Positions 7,604 through 15,244 of a stretch of DNA of 32,549 nt are shown here, piece by piece. A program made the translations under genes and the position numbers. Positions within the stretch are counted from its first letter, which is position 1; each line of letters opens with the position of its first letter. Location of the stretch: positions 1-32,549 of the IMG/VR virus record IMGVR_UViG_3300028024_000173. One strand, given 5' to 3'. The stretch comes from a virus. Under the pieces are notes generated by a model, which saw only the letters and a list, made by a program, of their open reading frames with translations, searched no databases and was not told the origin of the DNA.

Positions 7604-8009
7604 GCGCTACGGCTATTTGCCGCGAGGCCTCGTGATCGTCAACGAGACGGTGGGCGAAGATGCAATGTTGCGCCTCGCTGCCAAGCTGGGCGGGCTACGG
7701 GTTCGTTGTGCGCGGGCATGGAGCGCGGATCATGAGATTGCCCAGCTATTCGGTCAGAACACTGCCGAGGTAATTCGGCACGCCTTGTTTACTGGCGGTA
7801 TCGATCGTTGGGACGTCCCCATGATGGGACATGCCTTGACGCGCGCCCGTCGCGCCCGCATCCTGGCCCTTCGGAAGGAAGGTAAGACCGCAAACGAGAT
7901 TGCTTTGTTGCTTGGCATCACGCAGCGGACTGTATTCTATCGGCAAGATGAAACCGAAGCAGATCCCCGGCAGATCGACCTAGAGAGCTTACTTAAGCAG
8001 ACTGGCTGA
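7587..8009 (+). CDS. mor: Mor-family middle/late transcription activator
   Basis: The 140-residue protein has the Mor/C architecture. A dimerisation region contains two G-G turns (AKLGGLRVR near 33-40, and TGGIDRW near 69-75). A helix-turn-helix at about residues 89-119 (RILALRKEGKTANEIALLLG, then TQRTVFYR) closes the protein. Mor and C bind as dimers just upstream of weak -10 elements and recruit RNA polymerase to middle or late promoters. It is last in the early/middle cluster, just before a terminator and the lysis genes, exactly where Mu places mor. No separate C gene is seen, so this protein may serve both middle and late activation. Confidence 0.85.
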   Translation: MESLRERYGYLPRGLVIVNETVGEDAMLRLAAKLGGLRVRCARAWSADHEIAQLFGQNTAEVIRHALFTGGIDRWDVPMMGHALTRARRARILALRKEGKTANEIALLLGITQRTVFYRQDETEADPRQIDLESLLKQTG

Positions 8010-8047
8010 AACGTCTCACACCCCTTTCAGGTGCCCTCTCTGTTTCA
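8007..8047. promoter_or_regulatory. Candidate operator: TGAAAC...GTTTCA inverted repeat downstream of mor
   Basis: TGAAAC (8007-8012) and its reverse complement GTTTCA (8042-8047) flank a smaller CACC-7-GGTG repeat. The region lies between the activator gene and the lysis genes, where a late promoter for an activator of the Mor/C type would be expected. No good -35/-10 pair is seen, which is normal for promoters dependent on such activators. The assignment is speculative. Confidence 0.3.
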
Positions 8048-8052
8048 CTAAG

Positions 8053-8080
8053 ACCGTCCCATTGGGGCGGTTTTTTCTTT
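8053..8080 (+). terminator. Intrinsic terminator at the end of the early/middle operon
   Basis: ACCGTCCC (8053-8060) pairs with GGGGCGGT (8064-8071) through one G-T wobble across a three-base loop, followed by TTTTTTCTTT (8071-8080). This is a textbook Rho-independent terminator on the + strand. It separates the replication and regulation genes from the lysis and late genes. Confidence 0.9.
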
Positions 8081-8101
8081 GGCGAAACGAGAGGCCTATA
8101 G

Positions 8102-8743
8102 ATGGCTAAGACGCTTCCGCGCGGCATTCGGAACAACAACCCTGGCAACTTGCGCCGGAGCGGCGATAAGTGGCAGGGCTTGGCGCCGCAACAGACCGAC
8201 CGAGAATTCTTCGTTTACATCGACGCCGTTTATGGCATCCGTGCTCTAGCGCGTACCCTGATCACCTATCAGGACAAATACGGCCTTAACACCATCAACG
8301 GACTAATCTCCCGGTGGGCACCCAACACCGAGAATGACACGGGCGCCTATATCGACAGCGTCGCCAAGGGCCAGCCGGTGACCGCACCCCTGGACTTGCA
8401 CAGGTATGATCATCTTAAGCCTCTTGTTCTCGGCATCATCCAGCACGAGAACGGTGTGCAACCCTACACGGCGGCACAAATCGACAAGGCTTTGGCACTG
8501 GCCGGTGTTGAGCCGCCGCGCAAGCCGCTTGCGCTAACCGGAACGGTCAAGGGCGGCACAGCCTCGGCGCTCGGCATTGCAGGGACGGGTGTTAGCGAGA
8601 CGCTGCAGGATGCGGCAGCGCAAATAAGCCAACTGACACCGTATCTCGAAACTGCAAAATGGGCGTTCCTTGCGCTCACATTGGCCGGTGTCGGTTACAT
8701 GCTGTATCGCAGGTGGGACGATCATCGTCGGTTGGCGCGATAG
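8102..8743 (+). CDS. Membrane-anchored lysozyme/transglycosylase-like endolysin
   Basis: The 213-residue protein begins with RGIRNNNPGNLRRSGDKWQG, the hallmark of a phage lytic enzyme family often annotated 'structural protein' or P5-like lysin. The globular part spans about residues 5-130, with HENGVQPY near 115. A linker and a C-terminal transmembrane segment follow (about 184-202, WAFLALTLAGVGYMLYRRW) with a basic tail. It probably cleaves peptidoglycan for lysis. The C-terminal anchor suggests a tail-anchored enzyme, which is unusual compared with soluble endolysins. It is the first gene after the terminator and has an AGAGG ribosome site. The exact bond cut cannot be told from sequence. 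Confidence 0.8.
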   Translation: MAKTLPRGIRNNNPGNLRRSGDKWQGLAPQQTDREFFVYIDAVYGIRALARTLITYQDKYGLNTINGLISRWAPNTENDTGAYIDSVAKGQPVTAPLDLHRYDHLKPLVLGIIQHENGVQPYTAAQIDKALALAGVEPPRKPLALTGTVKGGTASALGIAGTGVSETLQDAAAQISQLTPYLETAKWAFLALTLAGVGYMLYRRWDDHRRLAR

Positions 8744-8745
8744 CC

Positions 8746-8982
8746 ATGGGCGCCGCGATCTGGCTGGTCGTTCGGCCGTATGCCCTTAAGGCACTGGCCG
8801 TAGTCGCGGCCATCGTCACGGTTCTCGCAATCCTGGCCCGCGCAAAGAACGCGGGCCGGATGGCAGAGCGCGTCGAAATAGCGCAACAGGCCAGCCGGAT
8901 CGAAAGGGAGATGGCCAAGGCCGGGGCAAAGAGAACGACCCAGGCCGAAATGCTGAAGCGCCTTGACGAGGGGACGTACTAA
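8746..8982 (+). CDS. Probable inner-membrane spanin (Rz-like)
   Basis: The 78-residue protein has one N-terminal transmembrane segment (about residues 13-31, ALKALAVVAAIVTVLAILAR) followed by a charged helical region (AERVEIAQQASRIEREMAKA) likely to be a coiled coil. That is the layout of i-spanins. The next gene starts on the last base of its stop (TAATG) and codes a lipoprotein, which supports an Rz/Rz1-type pair. Spanins fuse inner and outer membranes in the last step of lysis. It is shorter than most Rz proteins, so a holin-like role is an alternative. Confidence 0.65.
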   Translation: MGAAIWLVVRPYALKALAVVAAIVTVLAILARAKNAGRMAERVEIAQQASRIEREMAKAGAKRTTQAEMLKRLDEGTY

Positions 8983-9218
8983 TGAACCGCCTTTTACTTG
9001 CGACGGCGCTGCTGGTTGCCGGGTGCGAGATACCGCGCAATATTCCGACCTGCCCCAGGATCATCGAATATAGCGGCGCGTTTCAGGCACAGGCTCAGGC
9101 ACAGATAGCGGCAACCATACCGGAAGGATCGCCAGTTGACGTGATGCTTCAAGATGGAATGCACCTGCGCGATCAGGTCCGATCTTGCGAGCGTGAGCGA
9201 GGCAAGCATGCACTTTGA
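8982..9218 (+). CDS. Small lipoprotein, probable outer-membrane spanin (Rz1-like)
   Basis: This 78-residue protein begins with a clear lipoprotein signal: MNRLLLATALLVAGC, with lipobox V-A-G-C and acylated C15. The mature part has extra cysteines at CPR and SCER and a QAQAQAQI repeat. Directly following a single-membrane-segment protein with a one-base overlap, it fits the outer-membrane partner of a spanin pair. Its mature part lacks the proline-rich composition common in Rz1, so the call rests on lipobox and context. Confidence 0.6.
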   Translation: MNRLLLATALLVAGCEIPRNIPTCPRIIEYSGAFQAQAQAQIAATIPEGSPVDVMLQDGMHLRDQVRSCERERGKHAL

Positions 9219-9573
9219 AACTCAGTTGGTCGCCTGGGCTTTCGGCTTACTGACGGTCTTCATTGTCGCCGTGTTCGGGCTGCTCAAGTGGTTCTTTTCC
9301 CGCTACATCAGTGGTGTGGATGCGCAAATCGCGGCTCTCGAAAACCGTCTTTCTGCAGCCAGTAAGGAAAGCAAAGAGGCGATTGAAAAGGAGGCAAATC
9401 AGCGTCGCGAGCTTGAGCGTGAATTCCGAGGCTTCCTCGCCTTGCTGCCCCAGCAATACGTTGCGCGTGAAGACTGGATACTTATGGCGTCGAAATTCGA
9501 CAGCAAAATGGATGGCCTCGCCAACATGCTGACCAACGCAGTCAAAGAGCTTTTAATACGGGGACCTAAATGA
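9208..9573 (+). CDS. DUF2730/gp25-like membrane-anchored coiled-coil protein
   Basis: ATG 9208 opens a 121-residue protein, preceded by GAGG. It has an N-terminal membrane segment (residues about 8-28, AWAFGLLTVFIVAVFGLLKW) and then a long coiled coil (SGVDAQIAALENRLSAASKE onwards). This matches the layout of Mu gp25 / DUF2730 proteins, which sit between the lysis genes and the gp26-gp27 packaging genes. The role is not established. It overlaps the lipoprotein gene by 11 bases in another frame and the next gene by four. Confidence 0.65.
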   Translation: MHFETQLVAWAFGLLTVFIVAVFGLLKWFFSRYISGVDAQIAALENRLSAASKESKEAIEKEANQRRELEREFRGFLALLPQQYVAREDWILMASKFDSKMDGLANMLTNAVKELLIRGPK

Positions 9574-9878
9574 ATGTGATTGATATGGATCGCGCAAAGC
9601 GGGAAACAGCCCGCTGGCGCATCCTTTGCACGCTCAACGCCGGCCGGCCGATTGGCGTATCTGAGATGATCATCTTTCGTGCGCTCTCGGACGCGGAACT
9701 GCACCTGTCGCCGCATGAAGTCCGGGAAGAACTGGACTATCTCGAAAAGAAAGACCTCGCTCAAACGAAACGAAGCGGCGGCAATTGGTCGGCGGAATTG
9801 ACTGCCAGGGGCATCGATATTGTCGAATACACGGCCGAGTGCCCGGCGGGCATCTCGCGCCCTGAAAAGTATTGGTGA
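9570..9878 (+). CDS. Mu gp26-like winged-helix protein
   Basis: The 102-residue protein looks like a small winged helix: RWRILCTLNAGRPIGVSEMI, then HLSPHEVREELDYLEKKDLA, then a beta wing (SGGNWSAELTARGIDIVEY). Proteins of this family (named after VpaChn25_0724) lie just before the small terminase gene in Mu-like phages, as here. The function is unknown; DNA binding linked to packaging or late control is plausible. It starts at ATGA overlapping the upstream stop and ends four bases before the DUF3486 gene. Confidence 0.75.
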   Translation: MNVIDMDRAKRETARWRILCTLNAGRPIGVSEMIIFRALSDAELHLSPHEVREELDYLEKKDLAQTKRSGGNWSAELTARGIDIVEYTAECPAGISRPEKYW

Positions 9879-9882
9879 CGCC

Positions 9883-10446
9883 ATGCCGCCGCGTTCAAAA
9901 ATCTTGCTGCTGCCGGCCGAGGTTCGCCAGGAGCTAGACCAGCGATTGATCGCGGGTGGCTTCAGCGGCTTTGTGGAGTTGTCGGAGTGGCTGTCGAGTA
10001 AAGGCTATGAGGTAGGCAAGAGTGCGATCCATGCCTATGGCCAGTCGTTCCAAGATAAGGTCGATAAGATCAAGCTCGCGACAGAACAGGCCAAGGCGAT
10101 TGTCGAAGGCAGCAGCGATGACGGCGCAGCTATGAACGAGGCGCTGATGCGCTTGGTGCAAGAACGGCTGTTCTCGATCCTAGTCGAGGCGAATATTGAT
10201 CCGAAGACGATCAACATTTCTTCGATCACGAAATCGGTCGCCGAGCTTGGTCGCACAGTTATTAAGCAGAAAGAGTTCCGTCAGAAATACGACGCAGAAC
10301 TCGCTGCCCGTACCAAGCTGGCGGGTGACAAGGTTGCGGCCATGGCACGCGATAAAGGATTGTCGGCAAGCGTGGCGCAACAGATGCGCCGCGAAGTGCT
10401 GGGCATCAGGGTAAGGCCGCCGAAAGATGACGGGGCCAATGTCTGA
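9883..10446 (+). CDS. Small terminase subunit-like protein (DUF3486, Mu gp27)
   Basis: ATG 9883 gives a 187-residue protein of the DUF3486 family. It opens with PPRSKILLLPAEVRQELDQR, then a helix-turn-helix-like segment (FVELSEWLSSKGYEVGKSAI) and a long helical body. Mu gp27 is regarded as the small terminase subunit that recognises the phage end for headful packaging. The gene overlaps the large terminase gene by a few bases. An in-frame upstream start at 9820 would lie inside the previous gene and has no ribosome site. Confidence 0.88.
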   Translation: MPPRSKILLLPAEVRQELDQRLIAGGFSGFVELSEWLSSKGYEVGKSAIHAYGQSFQDKVDKIKLATEQAKAIVEGSSDDGAAMNEALMRLVQERLFSILVEANIDPKTINISSITKSVAELGRTVIKQKEFRQKYDAELAARTKLAGDKVAAMARDKGLSASVAQQMRREVLGIRVRPPKDDGANV

Positions 10447-12001
10447 GAACACCGGCATTGATGACGTTCTAACGCCGGCTGAGTTGCCAGCGGATCATGA
10501 TCCGCTGGCGGACGGCATTCTGATGTTGCATCAGAAGAAGTGGCTTGAGGATGCATCATCTCTCAAGCTGGCCGAAAAGGGCCGCCGCACCGGCATCACC
10601 TATGCGGAGGCGCTGGACGATACGATTACCGCCGCGTCATCGACTGAGGCGGGCGGCGATAACGTAATCTATATCGGCGACACGAAGGAAAAGGGCATTG
10701 AGTTCATCCGATACGTGGCGCACTTCGCCCGCGTCATCGCGAAAGAGCTTTGCGAGATCGAGGAGTTTCTTTTCGAGGATCGCCGTTCTGACGGCAACAG
10801 CAAGCACATAAACGCCTACCGCGTTCGCTTCAACAGCGGCAAGCAAGTTGTGGCGCTGTCGTCTCGGCCTGAGAATATTCGCGGCTTGCAGGGCATCGTG
10901 GTTATCGACGAGGCGGCCTTTCACAAAGACGTGGGCGCCGTAATCGAGGCCGTTAACGCCCTGCTGATCTGGGGCGGTAAAGTACGGATCATCTCTTCCC
11001 ACAACGGGGAGGACAACCCATTCAATCAGCTGATCAAGGACACGCGGGCCGGGCTGTATGATTACAGCATCCATCACATCGCGTTTAGCCTCGCCGTCGA
11101 TAACGGACTATTCGAGCGCGTATGCTTGATTCGTGGCGAACAACCGACTGATGCAGGCAAGGCTGAATGGTTGAGCCGTATCCGCCGATCTTATGGCCCG
11201 CGTCATGAAGCCCGAGACGAAGAGCTAGAGGCGATCCCGCGCAAAAGCTCGGGGGTCTACTTCCCGCGAAATCTGGTGCAGCAAAGCCAGGATGAGACAG
11301 TTCCGACCATCTCCTTCAACAAGCCGGCCGGTTGGTATCTCGATGACCAGCGGCTGCGGCAGGCGGAAGAATGGTTCCTTGAGCATCTCAAGCCGGTGTT
11401 GGATCGATTGGACCCAAGGCGCCGCAGTGTGTTCGGTCAGGACTTCGGCCGGGATGGCGATTTGTCAGTCATCGTGCCGGCACAGGAGATCGGCGCCGGT
11501 AGGTGGCGGGCGGCGTTCAACCTCGAACTGCGCCGCATTCCGTTCGACGTTCAGCAATATCTCTTGTTCAAGATCATTGATGCATTACCGAATTTTCATC
11601 ATGGCTCGCTCGATGCACGGGGAAATGGTCAGTCACATGCCGAAGCCGCGCAGCAGAAATTCGGCGTCGAGCGCATCACATGCGTCAAAGCGACAGTCGA
11701 ATGGTATGCGAAGTGGTTCCCCGAATATCGGGCCGCGCTTGAAGAACGATCTTTCTTGTTGGCGGCTGGTGAGGATGTGCTGTCCGATCACCGCTTGTGC
11801 ATTCTGAAAGGTGGTCGCCCGGCCGTCTCCGATGATCATGTTAAAGGCTCTGATGGCGAGCAGCGGCATGGCGACAGCATGATTGGCAGTCTGTTGGCCT
11901 GGTCCGCCACGGAAACGCCAGCGGAGCAGTTCGGTTACACCACACTTAGAGACGCCGTCGATATCAAGGCCGGCGCCTTCAGAACGAAAGGTTGCATGTA
12001 A
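10439..12001 (+). CDS. Large terminase subunit (Mu gp28-like)
   Basis: The product of about 520 residues is a packaging motor. The Walker A-like motif is the deviant form KGRRTGIT (residues about 47-54), typical of gp28. Walker B is IVVIDEA (D157 E158). Motif III follows (GGKVRIISSH). The C-terminal nuclease shows FGQDFGRDGD (D335) and a late acidic/His cluster (DDHVKGSDGEQRHGDSM). It translocates DNA into the prohead and cuts it when full. ATG 10427 is an alternative start adding four residues. The stop overlaps the portal start (TAATG). Confidence 0.93.
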   Translation: MSENTGIDDVLTPAELPADHDPLADGILMLHQKKWLEDASSLKLAEKGRRTGITYAEALDDTITAASSTEAGGDNVIYIGDTKEKGIEFIRYVAHFARVIAKELCEIEEFLFEDRRSDGNSKHINAYRVRFNSGKQVVALSSRPENIRGLQGIVVIDEAAFHKDVGAVIEAVNALLIWGGKVRIISSHNGEDNPFNQLIKDTRAGLYDYSIHHIAFSLAVDNGLFERVCLIRGEQPTDAGKAEWLSRIRRSYGPRHEARDEELEAIPRKSSGVYFPRNLVQQSQDETVPTISFNKPAGWYLDDQRLRQAEEWFLEHLKPVLDRLDPRRRSVFGQDFGRDGDLSVIVPAQEIGAGRWRAAFNLELRRIPFDVQQYLLFKIIDALPNFHHGSLDARGNGQSHAEAAQQKFGVERITCVKATVEWYAKWFPEYRAALEERSFLLAAGEDVLSDHRLCILKGGRPAVSDDHVKGSDGEQRHGDSMIGSLLAWSATETPAEQFGYTTLRDAVDIKAGAFRTKGCM

Positions 12002-13575
12002 TGGCGAAGCTGCTGGGGCCTGATGGCCAGCCGATCAATCGTGCGGCGTTGGCCGAGGAAGTGGCCACGCCAACACTGACGGGCGTGCGGTCACTCTGGA
12101 GCGATACCGTTGCGTCAGGCCTCACGCCGTCCCGGCTTGCCAGCATCCTGATGCGCGCGAACGACGGCGATATATTCGACTATCTGACGCTGGCGGAAGA
12201 GATGGAGGAACGCGAGCCCCACTATGGGTCGGTTCTCGGCACTCGCAAGCGCGCAATCTCCGGTCTTGATGTGACTGTAGAGGCGGCGAGCGATGAGGCA
12301 AGAGATCAGGAGATCGCCGACGCGGTGCGGGATCTGGTGAATAAGCCGATCTTTGGCGAAATGCTGGACGATCTACTCGACGGTCTGGGCAAGGGTTTCT
12401 CCGCAGTCGAAATGATGTGGGGCCTGACGCAGAAAAAACGGATGATGCCGGTATCCTATGAATGGCGCGATCCGCATTTTTTCCAGTTCGACCGGATAAC
12501 AAAGCGTGAACTCATGCTGCGGGATGACAGCAATCCGGACGGCGTACCGTTGCCACCCCATAAATTCATTATCCATACACCGCGCTTAAAAGCTGGCATC
12601 CCCATCCGAGGCGGCTTGGCGCGGTTGGCGTCGTGGTCATTCATCTTCAAAAGTTACGGCGTGAAAGACTGGATGGCCTTTGTTGAGGTCTTTGGCATGC
12701 CGCTACGGTTGGGACGCTATGGCCCGAGTGCAACCAAGGAAGACAAGGAGACGCTGCTGCGTGCCGTGGCCAATCTCGGGAGCGATGGCGCGGCGATCAT
12801 TCCTGAGTCGATGCGTATCGAATTTCCGGCCGTTGTGACAGGTGACGGCTCCAAGGTGTTTCGCGAGCTTGCCGAATGGGTGGATAAGCAAACATCGAAG
12901 GCCGTTCTCGGTCAAACCATGACGACGGATGACGGCGCCAGTTTGGCGCAGGGGCAAGTCCATAATGATGTGCGCCGGGATATCCAGGTTGCTGACGCCC
13001 GCCAGACCGCGAACACCATCAATCGCTTCCTGGTTCAATCGTTCGTCGATTTCAATTTCGGAACGCAGGAAAACTATCCGGCTGTCCGGTTGCCTGTAAT
13101 CGAACCTGAGGACACAACCGAGCTTGCGACCGCATTGGAAAAGTTGGTGCCGCTCGGTCTTAAAGTCGAAACGTCAGTTATCCGTGACAAGCTCGGCCTG
13201 CCAGACCCGGCAGACGATGCTGATGTCTTGCAGGCTGCGGTCAAGCCGCAGGCGACTGACCGCGCGACCAATCGGCACAGGCCGGGTTGTCCTTGCTGTG
13301 GCACCGTGCGGGCACGCAACAGCGTGCAAGTCGGGAATGCCGATGGCATCGACCGCATGATCAATGATGAACTAAACGACGGTTGGGAGCCCGTTATGTC
13401 GCCGCTGATTGATCCGGTCGAAAAGCTGCTGTCGGAATGCAAAAGCTACGAAGAAGCAATGGAGCGTTTACCGGAACTGGCGGGTTCGGTCGATCCGGCT
13501 GCCATCATCGAGAGCTTGACGCGGATGTCATTCACCGCGCGGGCGCAGGGCGATGTTACCGACGATCTGGATTAG
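12001..13575 (+). CDS. Portal protein (DUF935, Mu gp29)
   Basis: The 524-residue protein matches the Mu gp29 / DUF935 portal family. It starts MAKLLGPDGQPINRAALAEE, contains the region EREPHYGSVLGTRKRAISGL (about residues 71-90) and has a central KSYGVKDWMAFVEVFGMPLR, all typical. A C-terminal HRPGCPCCGTVRA cysteine cluster is a less common addition that might bind metal. The portal forms the dodecameric ring for DNA entry. ATG 12001 overlaps the terminase stop and follows AAAGG; a TTG at 11992 is less likely. Confidence 0.93.
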   Translation: MAKLLGPDGQPINRAALAEEVATPTLTGVRSLWSDTVASGLTPSRLASILMRANDGDIFDYLTLAEEMEEREPHYGSVLGTRKRAISGLDVTVEAASDEARDQEIADAVRDLVNKPIFGEMLDDLLDGLGKGFSAVEMMWGLTQKKRMMPVSYEWRDPHFFQFDRITKRELMLRDDSNPDGVPLPPHKFIIHTPRLKAGIPIRGGLARLASWSFIFKSYGVKDWMAFVEVFGMPLRLGRYGPSATKEDKETLLRAVANLGSDGAAIIPESMRIEFPAVVTGDGSKVFRELAEWVDKQTSKAVLGQTMTTDDGASLAQGQVHNDVRRDIQVADARQTANTINRFLVQSFVDFNFGTQENYPAVRLPVIEPEDTTELATALEKLVPLGLKVETSVIRDKLGLPDPADDADVLQAAVKPQATDRATNRHRPGCPCCGTVRARNSVQVGNADGIDRMINDELNDGWEPVMSPLIDPVEKLLSECKSYEEAMERLPELAGSVDPAAIIESLTRMSFTARAQGDVTDDLD

Positions 13576-13578
13576 GCC

Positions 13579-14943
13579 ATGGCGGAAGAATACGCATTCG
13601 ATCCGAAGCCCTCGCCGGAAGCGCTGGCTTTCCTGAAATCGAAGCGGCTGAAGCCGGGCTTTTCCTATAAGGACGTTTGGGGGGAAGAGCACGCTTACAA
13701 CTTCACTGTCGCGAAGATGTTGCAGGCCGACTTGCTCAAGTCGGTGCAGCAGAGCCTAGTTGATGCACAGGCGGCGGGACAGACTTTCCGCGATTGGGCG
13801 AAGGGCATTCAGCCCGAGCTTGCGCGGCGCGGCTGGTGGGGCAAGGGCATCCAGGCTGACCCGAAGACCGGCGAAGAAAAGCTGGTCCAGCTTGGAAGCC
13901 AGCGCCGACTGCGTACCATCTATGACGCCAACATGCGATCCGCACGCGCGGCCGGTCAATGGGAGCGCTTCCAGCGGACCAAGACAGCCTTGCCCTATCT
14001 GCTGTATGAGCTGGGTCCAAGCGAGCGGCACCGTCCTGAGCATGTCGCACGGGCCGGGAAGATCGCGCCGATTGATGATCCTATCTGGCAATACTGGATG
14101 CCGCCCAACGGATGGGGCTGCAAATGCCGGGTTCGACAGGTCGGCCGCACAGAGGCCGCCCGTCGAGGCTTTGCCCAGCAGCCAGCGCTGACGGCTAGTG
14201 ACATGACAGACTGGACCAACAGCAGGACCGGTGAGACCTTCCGCATTCCCAAGGGTATCGATCCCGCCTGGGCCAGCAATGCCGGCCTTGCCCGACAGCA
14301 AGGCGAAGCCACGCGATTGCTCGGCGAAAAGCTGATTGACGCCGATCCCGCAACCGCCGCCGCCTTATGGGATGGTGCCGCCAAGAGCCTGACGCCGGGC
14401 GTCACTCAGGACTGGCAGCGTTTCGTTGACCGCTATTGGAATGCGCCTGACGCTGCGGCCCGCGATCATAAGGGTGGTTCTCGCTTCGTCGCCGGTATGC
14501 TCAAGCCGCAGGTGATAGATGCGCTCAGGCAGCGCGGGGTTGTCGTGTCATCTGCCGCCATCACGATTGATGACAAGCAACTCCTGCACCTCTCACGTAC
14601 TGACAAGCTGACAGCGGCCGTCGAATTGCCGGACAGGAGCATCGGCAAAGGTGTGGCGATTTCGCGTGAGGACATGGAAGGCTTGCCGGCCATCCTTGCC
14701 GAGCCTGAAGCTGTGCTGCTGGATCGCGAACGCGGCACCATTGAGGTGGTGTTTCAGCCGTCACAGGAGGACGGGCGTCTCGGGCGCATCATCATCGAGA
14801 CGGATAAGCGCGTACCGGTGACGCCATCGCTTGCCGACGAGAAGCGGACTAAGCCGACAGTGAACAGCATCACCACCGCCGGCCTTGCCCGGCCGGCCAA
14901 TGTCTATGACGAGAATGTCTATGAGGTGCTCTGGAAGAGATAG
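13579..14943 (+). CDS. MuF-like minor head protein with C-terminal extension
   Basis: The 454-residue product carries a MuF / SPP1 gp7-like minor head domain in its first 200 residues, with the family motif WMPPNGWGCKCRVRQV near 174-189. MuF proteins are packaged in the head and may travel with the DNA. Beyond about residue 295 there is a separate alpha/beta domain: a 'LLHLSRTDK' segment, then MEGLPAILAEPEAVLLDRER and GTIEVVFQPSQ. It resembles the C-terminal nuclease-like (PBECR-type) domains found fused to MuF. I see no confirmed catalytic set, so nuclease activity is only suggested. The stop codon TAG is also the first three bases of the direct repeat starting at 14941. Confidence 0.88.
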   Translation: MAEEYAFDPKPSPEALAFLKSKRLKPGFSYKDVWGEEHAYNFTVAKMLQADLLKSVQQSLVDAQAAGQTFRDWAKGIQPELARRGWWGKGIQADPKTGEEKLVQLGSQRRLRTIYDANMRSARAAGQWERFQRTKTALPYLLYELGPSERHRPEHVARAGKIAPIDDPIWQYWMPPNGWGCKCRVRQVGRTEAARRGFAQQPALTASDMTDWTNSRTGETFRIPKGIDPAWASNAGLARQQGEATRLLGEKLIDADPATAAALWDGAAKSLTPGVTQDWQRFVDRYWNAPDAAARDHKGGSRFVAGMLKPQVIDALRQRGVVVSSAAITIDDKQLLHLSRTDKLTAAVELPDRSIGKGVAISREDMEGLPAILAEPEAVLLDRERGTIEVVFQPSQEDGRLGRIIIETDKRVPVTPSLADEKRTKPTVNSITTAGLARPANVYDENVYEVLWKR

Positions 14944-15027
14944 GATCGGTTGGAGGGCGTCACTTCCTCATTCCGGGGCGCTCGCCCCGTGCCTGACCGT
15001 CTTCCAGGCGCTCAACCGATCCTGGGA

Positions 15028-15055
15028 TTGACTCTAGAAAACGCTCCGCTAAAAA
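15028..15055 (+). promoter_or_regulatory. Weak candidate promoter before the protease/scaffold/capsid genes
   Basis: TTGACT (15028-15033) is followed after 16 bases by TAAAAA (15050-15055), inside the non-coding gap. The -35 is good; the -10 is poor. It could give extra transcription of the head genes, but activator-dependent late transcription makes a sigma-70 promoter unnecessary. Confidence 0.3.
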
Positions 15056-15128
15056 TCAAGCCGTGGACGCCCGAGCGGGGTATTTGGCCCCGGATGTAGC
15101 GGTCAGGCGCCCGATCCGGCCCCAAAGC

Positions 15129-15156
15129 CTCTTAATCGCTCTTAAATTCCTCTTAA
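15129..15156. repeat. Three CTCTTAA direct repeats phased at one helical turn
   Basis: CTCTTAA occurs at 15129-15135, 15139-15145 and 15150-15156, with starts 10 and 11 bases apart, so all three face the same side of the helix. This spacing is typical of protein-binding direct repeats. They lie about 90 bases upstream of the protease ATG. Chance cannot be excluded for a 7-mer. Confidence 0.55.
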
Positions 15157-15244
15157 AACCCTGATCCGGGACGCCCCCGCTAGCCGTGGCGTCTCCGAAC
15201 CTTGTTCGCCCCATATCGAGGGGGTGACGCCCTAGGATCGGGGC

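Larger units (their letters stand above)
14944..15244. other. 301-base non-coding gap with nested inverted and direct repeats
   Basis: No convincing ORF is present, although all other late genes are tightly packed. TAGGATCGG occurs at 14941-14949 and again at 15233-15241, one copy at each edge. AGGGCGTCAC (14954-14963) is exactly complementary to GTGACGCCCT (15224-15233). AGGATCGGTTG (14942-14952) is complementary to CAACCGATCCT (15012-15022). GCCTGACCG (14991-14999) is complementary to CGGTCAGGC (15100-15108). A CGGGGC-GCTC-GCCCCG hairpin lies near 14974-14989. CTCTTAA is repeated three times at 15129-15156. The whole could be a folded RNA leader, a promoter region or a small inserted element; I cannot decide. 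Confidence 0.7.
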
